Numbered from the stretch's first letter, positions 51,503 through 60,500 are shown. The stretch: DNA of 64,000 bases from Dehalococcoidia bacterium (GCA_030615035.1 JAUXAC010000003.1:32279-96278); one strand, 5' to 3'. Translations and numbers: made by a program. The notes: generated by a model not told the origin, from the sequence alone.

Positions 51503-51637
51503 ATGTGGTCTAAAGTTAAAGATATGAGTTGCCGTCATGTCGAAGTTGGCACAGAACATAAGATATCAGCTACGTACATTTACGAAGTGGTACCGCGTTG
51601 TCGTGCTGAAGGAGAGCAGGTTGTGAGAAATGATTAA
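51503..51637 (+). CDS. Possible 44-residue ORF, no ribosome site
   Basis: ATG 51503 opens a 44-codon frame with protein-like content (KDMSCRHVEVGTEHKISATY, VVPRCRAEGEQVV) ending in TAA at 51637. It lies between the XRE regulator start and the small membrane protein. There is no ribosome site and no family match; it could be the tail of a lost gene. Confidence 0.22.
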   Translation: MWSKVKDMSCRHVEVGTEHKISATYIYEVVPRCRAEGEQVVRND

Positions 51638-51734
51638 ACGATGAAGTGAGCCTAGTTTATCAATTACAAGAATATCTCTTGCAATTACTACCACAATGTA
51701 GTACTATACGAAAATAACTCAAAAGGAGGAAAAA

Positions 51735-52202
51735 ATGAATAGCAAGGTTCGGTATTTAGGCATTCTAGTAATGTTGCTCGGAGCGGTATCTCTGACCATG
51801 GGCATAGTTTTTGTTCAGCAGGGGTTTGCCAAACAAAATTGGATACAGAATTCAATGAAGCAGGAACAAATAACGCTCGGTATCGCATCAGGCGACGTAG
51901 AGAAAGGGGAGGTAATCGATACTGCCATAGAGGCTCAAGTTGCTGGTGATACGGTACGAGAACACCGTCATGGCATTGCGCCAACCTACGGGGATCTGCT
52001 GGGTGGTGAAAAATTCAATCCCACAAACTCCAAACAACTCTCCTACGCTCAGGCATTAAATTTGGAGAACTACCTGTACCTAGCGGTAGCCACCTTTGGC
52101 CTCATTAACGTGGTCCTGGCAAGCGGCGCCTTTATGATTGTTAATAGTCTTGCCCTCGGAGCCACCGGATTTTCCCTGTACATTATAGCCAAGACCGCAT
52201 GA
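51735..52202 (+). CDS. Small membrane protein of unknown function
   Basis: 155 residues with a strong AGGAGG ribosome site. Hydrophobic helices at about 7-28 (YLGILVMLLGAVSLTMGIVF), 113-132 (YLYLAVATFGLINVVLASGA) and 134-152. The soluble stretch between the first two faces one side, with charged DVEKGEVIDTAIEAQV and a His/Arg patch (TVREHRHGIAP). I do not recognise the family. It stands alone. Confidence 0.75.
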   Translation: MNSKVRYLGILVMLLGAVSLTMGIVFVQQGFAKQNWIQNSMKQEQITLGIASGDVEKGEVIDTAIEAQVAGDTVREHRHGIAPTYGDLLGGEKFNPTNSKQLSYAQALNLENYLYLAVATFGLINVVLASGAFMIVNSLALGATGFSLYIIAKTA

Positions 52203-52427
52203 AATGCGAACAGCAGATTTTGTTAGTGTAACCCTCCTTAAAATGTTGTGTGGCAGCCCTGACTGCCCTGATGCTGCTGCCTGTGCCACAGGCGGAGATT
52301 GTGGATGCTGATGATAATAGAAGTATTGGGACTTTATTTAACACGTTTGTCGAGAAAGTGAAAGAACTTGTACATCAGGGGAATGTATGAAGACAAGTAG
52401 ATTTAAGTAACTTCATGGAGGATTACC
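52203..52427 (+). other. Short stretch with two small coding-like fragments
   Basis: ATG 52243 opens a 22-codon frame with five Cys (MLCGSPDCPDAAACATGG, then a Cys-Gly-Cys end), with no ribosome site. An overlapping frame ends FVEKVKELVHQGNV before TGA at about 52390, which resembles the middle of DUF4342-type small proteins. Both are best seen as remnants. Confidence 0.25.
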
Positions 52428-52865
52428 ATGCAAATTACACTCAAGACAATTGGCATCGCCAAAAATCGGGAGCATCAACATTTTGGTGGCTGGAGCGAAG
52501 TTGTTACCGATTTAGTACTGAATGAAGAATACAAAGAAGCTCTTGAAGGACTCGAGGATTATTCCCATCTTATTGTCATCTACTGGATGCACGAAGTCAC
52601 AACCTGCGACATTCGTCACGTGCCACAAGGGAGAGTTGATGACGTACCGGAAGTGGGTATCTTTGCTTGCCGCTGTCCTCAACGGCCAAATCCTATTGGT
52701 ATCACAACGACACAGATTCTTTCTATCAAGGACGATGTCGTAACCGTAAAGGGACTAGATGTGATTAAAAATACTCCGATTTTTGATATAAAGCCGTACA
52801 CACCACAGTATGATACAGCTCAAGATGCGAAAGTACCTGAGTGGGTCAATCAATTGAATTACTAG
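52428..52865 (+). CDS. trmO: TrmO/TsaA-family tRNA methyltransferase-like protein
   Basis: 145 residues, the core YaeB/TrmO domain without the extra C-terminal part of the E. coli enzyme. Motifs: IGIAKNREHQ, LEDYSHLIVIYWMHEV, VGIFACRCPQRPNPIGITTT and DVIKNTPIFDIKPYTPQYD. TrmO methylates N6 of threonylcarbamoyl-adenosine 37 in some tRNAs using SAM. ATGGAGGATTACC precedes the ATG. Short versions exist in many archaea and anaerobes and some may act on other substrates. Confidence 0.9.
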   Translation: MQITLKTIGIAKNREHQHFGGWSEVVTDLVLNEEYKEALEGLEDYSHLIVIYWMHEVTTCDIRHVPQGRVDDVPEVGIFACRCPQRPNPIGITTTQILSIKDDVVTVKGLDVIKNTPIFDIKPYTPQYDTAQDAKVPEWVNQLNY

Positions 52866-53191
52866 ATTGTGCCTTTGTTCTTAAATAGATTTTGATATCG
52901 AAATTACTTTAAAAGCAAAGGCATTTATCTGAATAGAAGGACTGAATCAACTTTATATTAAAAAGGAACCTTTTTATCCTGAAGGTAACGAAACAAGCTA
53001 CTGTTACGCCCGCTATTCACTCCTTTAAGGCCTGACTTAGTCGGTAGATGCTACATAAACTGCTGCATACTGTTTATCAAAATCTGCTATTTTGAGTTTA
53101 AATTTCTAAATGTTTTTAAGATTAGATTTGTTAATCACAAGGATATATTATTTTCATTTCGTATCAGGGTGTGATTGAGTATCCAAAAAAT
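52866..53191. other. Gap with a small A/T palindrome
   Basis: No gene is supported. AAAAAGG (52960-52966) and CCTTTTT (52969-52975) form a tight palindrome about 95 bp after trmO that may act as a weak terminator. The rest is A+T-rich. Confidence 0.35.
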
Positions 53192-53245
53192 TTTAAAGTA
53201 CATGAAATATATGATATACTATGTTTATTATACACTAATCATAGT
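53192..53245 (+). promoter_or_regulatory. Promoter and inverted repeat before the AbrB-like gene
   Basis: TTTAAA (53192-53197), 17 bp, TATACT (53215-53220) form a plausible sigma-70 promoter. ACTATG (53218-53223) and CATAGT (53240-53245) form an inverted repeat overlapping the -10 and start region, a suitable place for repression by the AbrB-like product. Confidence 0.45.
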
Positions 53246-53265
53246 TTATGAGGAGGTCAACTAAT

Positions 53266-53541
53266 ATGCTGGGTCACTTCAGAGGGAAACAACCCAAGTT
53301 ATACGGGTCGGTGACAGTTGCTGAGCGGGGTCAAGTGGTCATTCCCGCTGAAGCCCGTAGGGATCTTAAGATCGGACCAAGCACCAAGCTACTCGTGTTC
53401 AGTGGACCGGACAAAAGAGGGCTAATGTTCGTAAAGGCAGAATCTGTAACAGAGTTTATAGCCCATGCCACGGCGATGCTTTCTCAGTTTGAGCAGATGC
53501 TCAGATCCAATCCCATAGAAACCCCGAAGAAAACCCGTTAA
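53266..53541 (+). CDS. AbrB/SpoVT-type DNA-binding protein
   Basis: 91 residues from ATG 53266, eight bases after AGGAGGT. The N-terminal swapped-hairpin motif is YGSVTVAERGQVVIPAEARR followed by DLKIGPSTKLLVF. The C-terminal helix (VTEFIAHATAMLSQFEQML) would mediate dimer or partner contact. It may regulate itself and the efflux genes starting about 100 bp downstream; no toxin partner is present, so an antitoxin role is unlikely. Confidence 0.88.
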   Translation: MLGHFRGKQPKLYGSVTVAERGQVVIPAEARRDLKIGPSTKLLVFSGPDKRGLMFVKAESVTEFIAHATAMLSQFEQMLRSNPIETPKKTR

Positions 53542-53642
53542 CCGACCGATTTCTGGTACAACTGCTACACTATTAACCTTTTGACTTTACTAGCGTTATA
53601 GAATATAAAAGATATCCTACATTAACTAATAGAAAGGATTGG

Positions 53643-55376
53643 GTGAGTTTGATGAAAGTTTTAAAGTTAATGCTGATTATCCTTATTCTCGCTGGGCTCA
53701 TGGTTCCCACTTTCGGCTGTGGTTCTGAATCAAGCGAGGTAGAGGGGATGGAATACCAAGTAGCTGAGGTGCAACGCGGTGACCTGATTATAGATATCAC
53801 TGCCGCCGGCAATCTAGCGTTATCCCGTACCGAGGACCTAGCTATTGACTTATTCTACGAGGAAGGGACGGTTGAAGAGGTTCTGGTAGAAGAGGGAGAT
53901 ACTGTTAAGGAAGGGCAGGTGCTGGCCAAACTGGACACCGAGGAATGGGAAGACGAACTGAGCACACTGGAGGACCAGGTGACGGCAAAGGAACGTGACC
54001 TGCTCCAAGCAAAAATTAATCTACAAACGGCTGAACAAAACCTGAAGAACGCTCAGGATAACAAGGCCGCTAAGCAACTGGCTCTATTTAACGCACAGAT
54101 AGATCTAGATCAAGCAAAACTCAACCTCGAACAGACTCAAGACTTATATACTTGGTCAGATTTTAAAGCTGCACAGGCTGACGTAGATGAAGCCGAGGAA
54201 TATCTGGAGTACTGTTTTGAGAAGCTGATAAAATATGTGCCGAAAACTGAAAAAGGCGATTATCCGAAAATCCTAGAATATGTCCTTGATGAAGATTACC
54301 CCAAACTACCAGGTTATAAGGTTTGGCAAGAGCGAATAGTCTATGCCCAATCAAGGCTGAACACGGCTGAAGACAGGTTAGATGCAATGCTATCTGGCAG
54401 TGATATCAAGGAAGTAGCCATAAAGAAATTGCAGATAGAGGCAGCCGAGATGGCATTGGCTCAAGCCGAGGAAGACCTAGACAAAGTGGCTAAAGACGTG
54501 GCCTTAAAAGAACTTCAGCTTACGCTGAGCCAGGGGAGATTAGTGGACGCTCAGAAAGCATTAATAGACGCTCAGGAAGAACTGGACGACGCAAAAAGCA
54601 AAAGCCCGCTCATTGTGGCACCCTTTGCCGGTTTCATTACCATGGTAAATGTGGAGGGCGGTGACGAAGTGTTGACCGGCACGGTAGCCGTTCAGCTTGC
54701 CGACCCCAACAAGTTTGAAGCGGATATCCTAGTTAGTGAGATGGATATTCTTCAGGTAAATCTTGGGGCAGAAGCATGGGTGGAGGCGGATGCCATGCTA
54801 GGTATAAAACTTCCGGCCGAAATCACCGACATATCACCGACGGCCACTATTGAGGCAGGTGTGGTGAATTATCTGGTAAAGGTCGAAATAGAGTCTCCTC
54901 AAGCTCTCATGCAGAAACAACAGGAGGAGAGGCAAAAGCTAATGGAGGAGATTTCTTCCGGGAAGCTTCCGGAACATCTGAGGCAAGCCATTGAATCAGG
55001 CCAGATTACCCAGGAGCAGGCTGAAGACATGATGAAGCAGATGCAACAAGGGCAGATACCGACGATAATACCTGAGGATTTTCAACTCAAAGAAGGACTA
55101 ACTGTCACGGTAAACATTCTGATAGATGAGAGGACGAATGTGTTGCTGATACCCAGCAACGCGATTGAGCGGCGAGGAATGGCAACGTATGTTCAGGTCA
55201 TGAAAGATGGCATCGTTGAAGAGCGTGCGATTAATACCGGCATAAGCAACTGGCAGTACACCGAGGTAACCGATGGGCTAAATGAAGGCGAGCAAGTGGT
55301 TTTGCCAAATAAAACTACTACCACAGCACCGGCAACGCCCCAATCAAGAGGACCGCTGCCGTTCATGCGGCATTAA
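53643..55376 (+). CDS. Efflux adaptor lipoprotein (HlyD/MacA-like) with long coiled coil
   Basis: 577 residues, GTG 53643 (ATG 53652 also possible). Lipoprotein signal ending PTFGCGSES. Order: biotinyl-lipoyl half (GTVEEVLVEEGDTVKEGQVL), a coiled-coil hairpin of about 230 residues (KERDLLQAKINLQTAEQNLK through ALIDAQEELDDAKS), second lipoyl half (IVAPFAGFITMVNVEGGDEV), beta-barrel and membrane-proximal part. A Gln/Met-rich insert (LMQKQQEERQKLMEEIS) interrupts the barrel at about 425-475. It links a MacB-type ABC transporter, encoded next, to the cell surface. Confidence 0.9.
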   Translation: MSLMKVLKLMLIILILAGLMVPTFGCGSESSEVEGMEYQVAEVQRGDLIIDITAAGNLALSRTEDLAIDLFYEEGTVEEVLVEEGDTVKEGQVLAKLDTEEWEDELSTLEDQVTAKERDLLQAKINLQTAEQNLKNAQDNKAAKQLALFNAQIDLDQAKLNLEQTQDLYTWSDFKAAQADVDEAEEYLEYCFEKLIKYVPKTEKGDYPKILEYVLDEDYPKLPGYKVWQERIVYAQSRLNTAEDRLDAMLSGSDIKEVAIKKLQIEAAEMALAQAEEDLDKVAKDVALKELQLTLSQGRLVDAQKALIDAQEELDDAKSKSPLIVAPFAGFITMVNVEGGDEVLTGTVAVQLADPNKFEADILVSEMDILQVNLGAEAWVEADAMLGIKLPAEITDISPTATIEAGVVNYLVKVEIESPQALMQKQQEERQKLMEEISSGKLPEHLRQAIESGQITQEQAEDMMKQMQQGQIPTIIPEDFQLKEGLTVTVNILIDERTNVLLIPSNAIERRGMATYVQVMKDGIVEERAINTGISNWQYTEVTDGLNEGEQVVLPNKTTTTAPATPQSRGPLPFMRH

Positions 55377-55393
55377 GGCAGGAGGTAACCGAG

Positions 55394-56062
55394 ATGATTC
55401 ACCTACAGGACATTACCAAAGTCTATCTCATGGGCAAAAGGGAGCTAACAGTGCTCAGTGGAATAAACCTTCGTATTGAAAAGGGTGAACTGGTGGCGAT
55501 TATGGGTCCTTCCGGCTCGGGCAAATCAACCATGCTTAACCTTATCGGTTGTTTGGATATACCGACCTCTGGTAGTTATTATCTGGAAGGTAGAGAAGTC
55601 AGCCACCTTAACCGAGGCGAACTGGCCCAGATCAGAGCTCAAAAGGTCGGCTTTGTCTTCCAGACTTTTAATCTACTACCACGGCTCTCGGCACTGGCTA
55701 ATGTTGAACTGGGCTTAAGATATGCTGGTGGTAGTGACCGCACGCAAGCTATGGAGGCGCTGACTAAAGTTGGGCTCTCCGACCGGGCCAATCACCGTCC
55801 CACCGAGCTTTCTGGTGGTGAGCAGCAGAGGGTGGCCATCGCCCGGGCTCTGGCAAAAAATCCGCCCCTGATTCTGGCAGACGAGCCTACTGGCAACTTG
55901 GACAGCCGCTCCGGTGAGGAGGTAATCTCTATCCTTCTTACTTTACATATCGAGCAAGGCATTACCTTAGTCGTAGTCACTCACGACTCTATCATTGCTA
56001 ACCACTGCCAGCGCATCATACATCTCAAGGACGGACAGGTAGTTTCGGAGGAAACAGTATGA
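55394..56062 (+). CDS. ABC transporter ATPase (MacB/LolD-type)
   Basis: 222 residues. Walker A GPSGSGKST at residues 36-44, Q-loop VFQTFNLLP, signature LSGGEQQRVAIARAL, Walker B LILADEPTGNLD, switch VVTHD. The short length and TGNLDSRSGEEV mark the MacB/LolD class. AGGAGGT precedes the ATG, 17 bp after the adaptor gene. The end overlaps the permease by 4 bp. Confidence 0.95.
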   Translation: MIHLQDITKVYLMGKRELTVLSGINLRIEKGELVAIMGPSGSGKSTMLNLIGCLDIPTSGSYYLEGREVSHLNRGELAQIRAQKVGFVFQTFNLLPRLSALANVELGLRYAGGSDRTQAMEALTKVGLSDRANHRPTELSGGEQQRVAIARALAKNPPLILADEPTGNLDSRSGEEVISILLTLHIEQGITLVVVTHDSIIANHCQRIIHLKDGQVVSEETV

Positions 56063-57294
56063 AAAAGTGGTTTGAACCTTTGTCTACCGCCTGGGTCGGA
56101 GTAGTCACACACAAGCTTCGCAGCTTCTTGACCATCTTAGGTATCGTTATTGGTGTCGCCGCAGTGATTACTCTCATGTCCATCGGGAGAGGTGTTCAGG
56201 AAGATGTCATTTCACGCATTGAAACCCTCGGGTCTGACCTCATTTTTGTCAGCCCTGGAGCAACCTCTGGTTTTGGAGGTATTATGGGCACCGCTGGCAG
56301 TGCTACCACTCTTACTTTTGAAGATGCGACGGCAATATCCGAACGGATTCCCTATATATCTTCCGTAGCACCTTCATATTCACAGTCACTACAGCTCATT
56401 TTCGGTGCCGAGAATACTCGCAACCAAGTTACCGGGATAACGCCAGAATACAAGGAAGCATACAACTTGGATATTGCCAATGGCACCTTCATATCTGAGT
56501 ATGACTATCAACGTGGTGCAAAAGTAGCCGTCCTCGGCTCCAATATCGCAGAAACCCTATTTGAGGGTACTGAACCCGTTGGACAGACGCTGAGGATGGA
56601 GAAAAACATAGTCCGTGTCATCGGCATTCTCGAGAGTAAAGGAGCCCTGATGGGTTCACCTGATGACACCATTCTCATTCCGTTGACTGCTATGCAGCAG
56701 ATGGTTGCCCAGCCGCGGACTGTACAGGGAGAGCGTGTTGTATCAGCCATTGCCCTGACAGTAAGCAACCAAGAGCAAGCAAGTTACGTTGTTGATGAGA
56801 TTAGCGAACTGCTTCGCTCCCGTCACCAGCTCAGCCCAAATGAAGAGAATGACTTCAGGATTAGGTCCATGGAGGAGATAGCCAGCACCATGTCTGAGGT
56901 GATAGGCACGCTGACCCTCTTTCTGGGTGCTATCGCCGCCATTTCACTGCTGGTAGGAGGTATCGGTGTAATGAACATCATGCTGGTGTCAGTACTGGAG
57001 AGAACCAGGGAGATAGGCATTCGCAAGGCACTGGGAGCCAGAGAGCGAGATATATGGATTCAATTCCTCATGGAGGCAGCCTTCCTGACGTTTGCTGGTG
57101 GTATCATTGGCGTTATCTTAGGCTGGGTAGTCTCATACATCATCACTAGCATGGGAGTAATAACAACCGTTGTTAGTGCTGATATAGTCATCCTTGCCGT
57201 ATCAGTATCGGTTGGCATAGGTCTATTCTTCGGGTTCTATCCCGCGTGGAACGCCTCCCGTCTTAACCCCATTGATGCACTCAGGTTTGAATAA
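56059..57294 (+). CDS. ABC transporter permease (MacB/FtsX-type)
   Basis: 411 residues. N-terminal helix and MacB periplasmic domain (LRSFLTILGIVIGVAAVITL, SIGRGVQEDVISRIETLGSD, LIFVSPGATSGFGG), then three C-terminal helices of the FtsX fold with the signature REIGIRKALGARERDIWIQF. It forms an exporter with the ATPase (overlap ATGA) and the adaptor. The cargo is unknown; related systems export peptides, lipoproteins or antibiotics. Confidence 0.94.
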   Translation: MKKWFEPLSTAWVGVVTHKLRSFLTILGIVIGVAAVITLMSIGRGVQEDVISRIETLGSDLIFVSPGATSGFGGIMGTAGSATTLTFEDATAISERIPYISSVAPSYSQSLQLIFGAENTRNQVTGITPEYKEAYNLDIANGTFISEYDYQRGAKVAVLGSNIAETLFEGTEPVGQTLRMEKNIVRVIGILESKGALMGSPDDTILIPLTAMQQMVAQPRTVQGERVVSAIALTVSNQEQASYVVDEISELLRSRHQLSPNEENDFRIRSMEEIASTMSEVIGTLTLFLGAIAAISLLVGGIGVMNIMLVSVLERTREIGIRKALGARERDIWIQFLMEAAFLTFAGGIIGVILGWVVSYIITSMGVITTVVSADIVILAVSVSVGIGLFFGFYPAWNASRLNPIDALRFE

Positions 57295-57307
57295 GGAGTT
57301 AAGACCC

Positions 57308-57589
57308 TCAAACTCCTACTCCAGTAAGCAAACGAACCTGTGTAGGTGGATTGCATCTCCAAGTGAAGGTACAACCATGCTTACCGCTTTTACAATTCTG
57401 TAATTTTAGCGCTATATCGTCGTTGCTCCAACCGTTGGTCTTTTCCAGAACGGTAGCCCTTAGCTCCTCTTCCAGCTGGCAAGCGAATTTCGGTAGCCTG
57501 GTTACACCACCAAGTGAATGTACAACCATGGTTATCTCTTTTAGGAGGAAGTCCTCATAGCGCCAGGTTCTCCTACTCATGTCTTCCAT
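57308..57589 (-). CDS. Small unknown protein containing an internal duplicated segment
   Basis: 93 residues with a good AAGGAGAC ribosome site before ATG 57589. Reads MEDMSRRTWRYEDFLLKEIT, then MVVHSLGGVTRLPKFACQL and CTFTWRCNPPTQVRL. The DNA coding the middle (57473-57538) and the end (57322-57387) are imperfect 66-bp copies 151 bp apart, so the second copy is read in another frame; in the matching frame it would give MVVPSLGDAIHLHRF. Four Cys. It lies 52 bp after the small Cys-rich gene in the same direction. No family recognised. Confidence 0.5.
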   Translation of the reverse strand: MEDMSRRTWRYEDFLLKEITMVVHSLGGVTRLPKFACQLEEELRATVLEKTNGWSNDDIALKLQNCKSGKHGCTFTWRCNPPTQVRLLTGVGV

Positions 57590-57641
57590 TATTTGTCTCC
57601 TTACAAGCAGTTGTTTCTAGGCTACACATTATCGGCAATTG

Positions 57642-57791
57642 TTACCTCTTTCCTTCTTTGAGTGCTGATATCTGTCTACCCCTCTTGCTCCTGAAGCAAC
57701 ATCGGTTACCTTTACGGAAGAAGCAAGATGGATAGCAATACTCCTGCCCAATCGGGCACTTGGCTACTCTCATGCCCTTGTTTTTAGCCAT
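57642..57791 (-). CDS. 49-residue Cys-rich basic protein
   Basis: ATG 57791 follows an ideal AGGAGGTGA ribosome site. The product begins MAKNKGMRVAKCPIG and continues QEYCYPSCFFRKGNRCCF, then a basic tail ending in KEGKR. Five Cys (spacing C-x6-C-x3-C-x7-CC) and many Arg/Lys suggest a small zinc-binding, nucleic-acid-binding protein. I do not recognise the family. It is followed by the unknown gene at 57589 in the same direction. Confidence 0.7.
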   Translation of the reverse strand: MAKNKGMRVAKCPIGQEYCYPSCFFRKGNRCCFRSKRGRQISALKEGKR

Positions 57792-57847
57792 ATATCACCT
57801 CCTATTCTTTTAATACTTGAGACTCTTGTAGTTTCCTCCCCAGTCCT

Positions 57848-59632
57848 TCAATTATTTGTCTTCTTCTTGTCTCGCTTATGAAGAACAGTTATCGTCACTT
57901 CAACTGTGGTCTCGTTCCCAGCTGCATCACAGGCGCTGAGCCCGATGATATAGGTGCGCCCATCCTTGTCATTACCATTGCACCACGCCTCGACGGCGAC
58001 TGCTCCCGAACGGCGGGTACCTAAATCCTGGTCCAGCTCCCCGTACTCATCAACCAGCACAGTGTGGGGTGTGGCACCTAAGCGTGAACCCGACTCCTCA
58101 ACTGTGCTACTGTACTTAACCCATACCATATGGTTTGGTTTCACTCCCTCAATCTCAGTAGGGGCGACAGTCAAGGTTACGATAGGCGGGGTCTTGTCAA
58201 TTCTAAATTTCACAAACACTGGTGGCCCCTCATCATTGCCGGCATTGTCCCACGACCTGGCTAATACGGTATGTCTGGTAAGTTCGGTGGTTATGGTGAA
58301 GGGTGAGGTATAGGTATGCCAGGTCTTGCCATCGTCCAGGCTATACTCTGTCTTGGCGACTCCAGAACCGCCGGGATTATCTTCAGCGGTGAATCCCACC
58401 GTCACATCCGAGCGATACCAGTCCCCATTGCCCTTTAAGCCGCTGAGTTCGATTGTGGTGATTGGCGGTATCGTATCACCGGACTCATTGTTGCTGCTTA
58501 TACCGGTTGCCCTGGCGGCATTGACCAGCCCACATCCGTAATAACTATCAAACCCTGATGGTCCCAAATCTTCGGCTGTGCCTCGAAGGAGTTGCCTGAC
58601 CTTAACGTTGCTTGTGACACCGGAATCGATCAACAATGCTGCCACGCCTGTAACATGTGGCGTAGAAAAAGACGTGCCACTTCCACTGCTGTGCCCACCA
58701 CCACGACTGGTGGACAGAATAGCGATGCCAGGTGCCATTAATTCCAGAGTAGAACCGGTACAAGAAAAGCTGGCTCTGGCATCCTGCTGATCCGTCGCTC
58801 CCACAGCGATGACAGGCTCGTACCTTGCCGGAGAGAATATGGTGCCTTGGTCACCGCTGTTTCCAACTCCAGCTACGAGCACGATTCCTTCCTGATACGC
58901 CTTGTCCAGCGCTGCTTGTATTGCCTGAGGAAGGCTCAGAAAGCTGCCAAAACTCATATTTATTACCTGCATATTGTTGTCTACCGCCCACTCAATGCCG
59001 CTGAGTACAGAACCGCTCACACTATTGCCGTTCTGATCTAAGACCTTGACCGCATAGAGAGATGCTTCCGGGGCAACACCAACCATCCCGATGTCGTTGT
59101 CCAACGCAGCGATGATGCCAGCGACCATAGTCCCATGGCCATGGTCGTCATCTCCGTTAGTTGTCCCTGGAACGAAGGTGACATCGCCAGCTATCCGGAG
59201 GTCGGGGTGGTCAAGGTCAATGCCTGAGTCAAGTACAGCGATCTTAATGCCTTGTCCCTTGTATTGGCTGTGCACCATTCCGGCCTCTATCCGCTCAACT
59301 CCCCAAGGCAGTGGATCCGCAATAACTTGCACAATGACGTCTTCCTCGACATATGCCACCTTGGGTTTACGGCGCAGTGAGTCAAGCTTACCTTTTGGAA
59401 TAGAAGCGGCAATAGTTGGCACGATGTGGTAGGTATGCTTTACCTTGCCGCCTTCATTTTGTATCAGTGCCTGCTCAGCGGGGCCCGGTTTTTCAGTGAA
59501 GGAGACTAATACCTCCACCTTCTCTGCTTGGGCCGGTGGTTGTGCAAATGCATGGCTTGCTGTTCCGAAAATAAAGGTCAACGCTAAAATAACACTGATG
59601 GGGGACATCCACTTAATCGATTTGTTTCTCAT
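57848..59632 (-). CDS. Secreted subtilisin-family serine protease
   Basis: 594 residues. Signal peptide ending near ASHAFA at about residue 30, inhibitor-type propeptide at about 38-105 (VLVSFTEKPGPAEQALIQNE, KPKVAYVEEDVIVQ), then the S8 catalytic domain with Asp135 (AVLDSGIDLDHPDL), His166 (DHGHGTMVAG), oxyanion Asn258 and Ser321 (GTSFSTPHVTGV). All are present, so it should be active. The last 200 residues are beta-rich, an Ig-like/chitobiase-type module (VTVGFTAEDNPGGSGVAKTE) that may bind a surface or polysaccharide. TAGGAGG-like sequence lies before the ATG. Confidence 0.94.
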   Translation of the reverse strand: MRNKSIKWMSPISVILALTFIFGTASHAFAQPPAQAEKVEVLVSFTEKPGPAEQALIQNEGGKVKHTYHIVPTIAASIPKGKLDSLRRKPKVAYVEEDVIVQVIADPLPWGVERIEAGMVHSQYKGQGIKIAVLDSGIDLDHPDLRIAGDVTFVPGTTNGDDDHGHGTMVAGIIAALDNDIGMVGVAPEASLYAVKVLDQNGNSVSGSVLSGIEWAVDNNMQVINMSFGSFLSLPQAIQAALDKAYQEGIVLVAGVGNSGDQGTIFSPARYEPVIAVGATDQQDARASFSCTGSTLELMAPGIAILSTSRGGGHSSGSGTSFSTPHVTGVAALLIDSGVTSNVKVRQLLRGTAEDLGPSGFDSYYGCGLVNAARATGISSNNESGDTIPPITTIELSGLKGNGDWYRSDVTVGFTAEDNPGGSGVAKTEYSLDDGKTWHTYTSPFTITTELTRHTVLARSWDNAGNDEGPPVFVKFRIDKTPPIVTLTVAPTEIEGVKPNHMVWVKYSSTVEESGSRLGATPHTVLVDEYGELDQDLGTRRSGAVAVEAWCNGNDKDGRTYIIGLSACDAAGNETTVEVTITVLHKRDKKKTNN

Positions 59633-59746
59633 CCTAGTCTACCTCCTGCATGTTTTGGCCTCAGTGTATAGTTAGGATGAGAAACAAGGCATAAAAATCT
59701 ATGGCGGATTTATAAACATTTCATAAACATTTTTCAGGCAACAAAA

Positions 59747-59771
59747 AAGGGTACCCATAAAAGGCACCCTT
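59747..59771 (-). terminator. Rho-independent terminator after the OmpR-type regulator
   Basis: On the reverse strand AAGGGTGCCT pairs with GGGTACCCTT (ten pairs including two G-T) around a five-base loop, followed directly by TTTTG. It lies 33 bp after the stop of the regulator gene at 59805 and closes the regulator block. Confidence 0.85.
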
Positions 59772-59804
59772 ACTGTCAACTCTACTTGCTATTAGCTCTT
59801 TGCG

Positions 59805-60500
59805 CTATCCTGTAGCTTTAAACTGATAGCCCACACCGGGAATCGTAACGATATACCTAGGACTTTCTGGGTCGGGTTCCAGCTCCTTCCGCAAACGACC
59901 TATGAAGACACGAAGATATTCCTTTTCCTCTCCATACTCCGGTCCCCAGACCTTACCCAGCAGCATTCCATGGGTAAGAACCTTATTCGCGTTAAGTACC
60001 AGCTCCTGGAGGAGCTTATATTCGGTAGGTGTCAATTTAACTTCTTTGCCAGCAACAGTTACCCGCCTTTCAACAAAGTTAATCTTGAGGTCACCGCTGG
60101 CAAACGAAGGCTGGGTAGGTATACTGCCAGCCGTCTCGGTGCGGCGCATTACTGCCCTGACGCGAGCCAGTAGCTCATCCACGCCAAATGGTTTGGTGAT
60201 ATAGTCATCGGCACCAAGCTCAAGGCACTTCACCTTGTCCCCTTCATCGCCCCGGGCACTGAGCATGATAATCGGGATTTGTGACCACTCACGAAGCCGA
60301 CGGCAAACCTCAAAACCGTCTATCTTGGGCATCATTATATCCAGAATCACAAGGTCAGGTAGCTCCATTTCAATGTTCTGGAGAGCTTCAGCCCCGTCCA
60401 TTGCCGTAAGCACTTCGTAACTCTCAGCTTTCAGGGTGGCACGAAGGAATTTTATTATGCTGAGTTCGTCATCAACTACAAGGATACGTGTTTTCCTCAT
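59805..60500 (-). CDS. OmpR/PhoB-family response regulator
   Basis: 231 residues. Receiver with VVDDE and phosphoacceptor Asp54 (ILDIMMPKIDG), Lys in YITKPFG; C-terminal winged helix (VAGKEVKLTPTEYKLLQELV, YLRVFIGRLRKELEPDPESP). It resembles KdpE/MtrA-type regulators. It is the only DNA-binding regulator in this block and lies last, 75 bp after the previous gene, so it may give the transcriptional output of the upstream kinases. Confidence 0.94.
   Translation of the reverse strand: MRKTRILVVDDELSIIKFLRATLKAESYEVLTAMDGAEALQNIEMELPDLVILDIMMPKIDGFEVCRRLREWSQIPIIMLSARGDEGDKVKCLELGADDYITKPFGVDELLARVRAVMRRTETAGSIPTQPSFASGDLKINFVERRVTVAGKEVKLTPTEYKLLQELVLNANKVLTHGMLLGKVWGPEYGEEKEYLRVFIGRLRKELEPDPESPRYIVTIPGVGYQFKATG

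Noticed and set aside
53266..53541. AbrB-like protein as an antitoxin of a toxin-antitoxin pair
   Set aside because: No PIN, MazF or other toxin gene lies beside it; the next gene is an efflux adaptor.
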